DNA of 64,000 nt from Calothrix sp. PCC 7507 (GTDB lineage Bacteria > Cyanobacteriota > Cyanobacteriia > Cyanobacteriales > Nostocaceae). The notes under the pieces were generated by a model. That model saw only the letters and a list, made by a program, of their open reading frames with translations. It ran no database searches and was not told where the DNA came from. The stretch spans positions 868,001 through 932,000 of the forward strand of contig NC_019682.1 in the NCBI RefSeq assembly GCF_000316575.1, in the 5' to 3' direction. A program made the position numbers and the translations under genes. Of the stretch, positions 63,080 through 64,000 are shown one piece after another; position 1 is the first letter of the stretch; every line of letters starts with the position of its first letter.

Positions 63080-63173
63080 ATTTAATAATTAATCAGAGGT
63101 GATATCAAATGCCTAAATGGAAACTAAATTTAATAATTAATCAGAGGTGATATCAAATGCCTAAATGGAAACT
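63080..63173. repeat. 48-bp-period duplication covering RBS and start of queD
   Basis: The 46 bases at 63080-63125 are repeated exactly at 63128-63173, including AGAGGTGATATCAAATG and the first five codons. The first copy opens MPKWKLNLIINQR and stops at TGA 63148-63150, inside the second ribosome binding site. Confidence 0.9.
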
Positions 63174-63543
63174 CACTACAGAATTTACATTTGACAGTGC
63201 TCACTACATCAAAGATTATGATGGTCCTTGTGGTCGGATGCATGGACATACTTATAAAGTCCACATAGAAGCCACATCATCACAGTTGCACTCTTCAGAA
63301 TACTGCCCACATTCCGTGATGGTAGCCGACTTTAAAACCTTGCGTTGGGCTAAACAAGATGTGACTAAGGGGGGACTGGATCACTGTATTCTTAACGAAG
63401 TCTTGCCTCCAGAATACGAAACAACGGCTGAGATGATTGCCAAGTATATTTATGACCAAACCAAGAAACAAGTACCGGTAGGAGTGCAACTAAAAGTCAG
63501 GGTTTCAGAAACGCCTAACAGTTGGGTAGAGTATGAAGATTGA
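63157..63543 (+). CDS. queD: 6-carboxytetrahydropterin synthase / 6-pyruvoyltetrahydropterin synthase family
   Basis: The 128-residue protein has zinc-binding His residues in FDSAHYIKDY and GRMHGHTYKV, the catalytic-type Cys in GPCGRMHGH, and LDHCILNEVLPPEYETTAEM, then VRVSETPNSWVEYED. QueD acts in queuosine/7-deazaguanine synthesis; PTPS would act in pterin synthesis, and the two are close. The start is the second of two duplicated starts. Upstream mini-ORF translation could be coupled to it. Confidence 0.92.
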   Translation: MPKWKLTTEFTFDSAHYIKDYDGPCGRMHGHTYKVHIEATSSQLHSSEYCPHSVMVADFKTLRWAKQDVTKGGLDHCILNEVLPPEYETTAEMIAKYIYDQTKKQVPVGVQLKVRVSETPNSWVEYED

Positions 63544-63784
63544 CAAAGAATAAGTCAGAAGTCAGAATAAATAAGCTATTGACTCCTGCATTCTGAATAC
63601 TAACGAATACCTAAATACGCTACGAAAGTTTGCTAATTCGTTTGATTCTTAATGTACATAAAGTTATAAATCGCTTTATTAAGCCTTTGATAATACTTAT
63701 CTCAGCTTCGACATTTATGCGGTGATTTGCTGCCGAAATTGTGTAATCTGAAAACAACTAAGCGAATAATTAAATTGAGGTCTG

Positions 63785-64000
63785 ATGACTCCTACGATTA
63801 TGCGTCAGCTTTGGTCTGTAGTTGAAACTGCTCATGCAAAGACCCTCTTGCAGCTAGATGATGCTAGCTTGGTGCAGTGGCTAGTAAAACAAACCAACAC
63901 CCAAGTGTTGTTAGAAAAAAACGAAACTGATTATCTCAGTGACTACATCCAATCGCGACTCGCCCTGATTCGCGATCTTGCTTATGAGCGACAGTGTTAA
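63785..64000 (+). CDS. Conserved-type small hypothetical protein, 71 residues
   Basis: The frame MTPTIMRQLWSVVETAHAKT and on to ALIRDLAYERQC ends with TAA at the last three bases of the window. It is soluble and helical, with no signal. It looks like a cyanobacterial conserved hypothetical protein, but I cannot name a function. GAGGTCTG precedes the ATG. Confidence 0.7.
   Translation: MTPTIMRQLWSVVETAHAKTLLQLDDASLVQWLVKQTNTQVLLEKNETDYLSDYIQSRLALIRDLAYERQC

Larger units (their letters stand above)
61795..63156. other. Long repeat-rich intergenic region
   Basis: About 1.35 kb without a credible gene. It includes a GGTTATAAACCGCGTCTACA-type family A interior near 62100, a family A element (62226-62416), mosaic repeats at 62440-62620 (such as GAGACGCTACGCGTTAAGCG), a family B element (62866-63050) and the duplicated start of queD. 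Confidence 0.6.

Overview
This window reads as a chromosomal segment of a filamentous, probably heterocyst-forming cyanobacterium (Nostocales-like). The evidence is the very frequent HIP1 octamer GCGATCGC, seven-base tandem repeats (STRRs) and small palindromic or MITE-like repeats between genes, and cyanobacterial markers: a flavodiiron protein, cyanophycinase and cyanophycin synthetase, a Ycf34 protein, a DevBCA-type exporter and a magnesium-chelatase H-type subunit. No rRNA, tRNA or CRISPR array was recognised.

Layout. 1-5.5 kb: 5' part of a flavodiiron protein gene, coaX, a PIN-toxin pair, a Uma2 endonuclease-like gene, an alpha/beta hydrolase, a Nudix hydrolase and a small basic protein. 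6-12.4 kb, mostly minus strand: argH, larB, a peptide-ABC binding lipoprotein, ispF and trmD, with an inverted-repeat element and a truncated Uma2 gene between. 13.2-17 kb: the cyanophycin genes cphB-cphA with an NtcA-like box between them. 17-25.5 kb: tatA, a Ser/Thr kinase, cbiT, cdsA, a DUF2993 gene, a pseudouridine synthase overlapping a RodZ-like gene, malQ and a second Nudix gene. 25.6-31 kb: a pentapeptide-repeat/RidA fusion, an M42 peptidase, a Ctp protease and a YdcF-like gene. 31-35.4 kb: a TetR-devB-devC-devA exporter cluster. 35.5-41.3 kb: a CCA-adding-type nucleotidyltransferase, ycf34, a decayed toxin-antitoxin pair, an SLH-WG gene beside a glycoside hydrolase-WG gene, and tsaB. 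42-46.3 kb: argD, a K+ channel with a TrkA-N domain, a Doc toxin with an unrecognised partner, and hicBA. 46.5-51.6 kb: a 1211-residue chelatase H-subunit paralogue and an amidase.

52.5-54.5 kb is a decayed CRISPR adaptation locus: a truncated WYL-type regulator, an ISKra4 remnant, a cas4-cas1 fusion with 5' truncation, internal deletion and frameshift, and cas2 with a nonsense codon. 54.8-59 kb: a small secreted basic protein, yebC, an apparently intact IS605-type element with divergent tnpA and tnpB, and a sugar-ABC binding lipoprotein. 59.3-64 kb: a seven-bladed propeller protein with a DUF4114-like end, about 1.3 kb of repeats, queD with a duplicated translation start, and a short conserved-type protein.

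The core genes form no single pathway. They cover arginine and cyanophycin nitrogen storage (argH, argD, cphB, cphA), isoprenoids (ispF), tetrapyrroles (cbiT, chelatase H), lipids (cdsA), tRNA maturation (trmD, cca, tsaB, queD) and export (tatA, devBCA). The most distinctive signals are the cas fossil and repeated cases of small repeats lying in frame inside genes or forming protein termini (coaX, larB, trmD, the devA leader, tetR, cca leader, chelatase H, cas4, WYL regulator).
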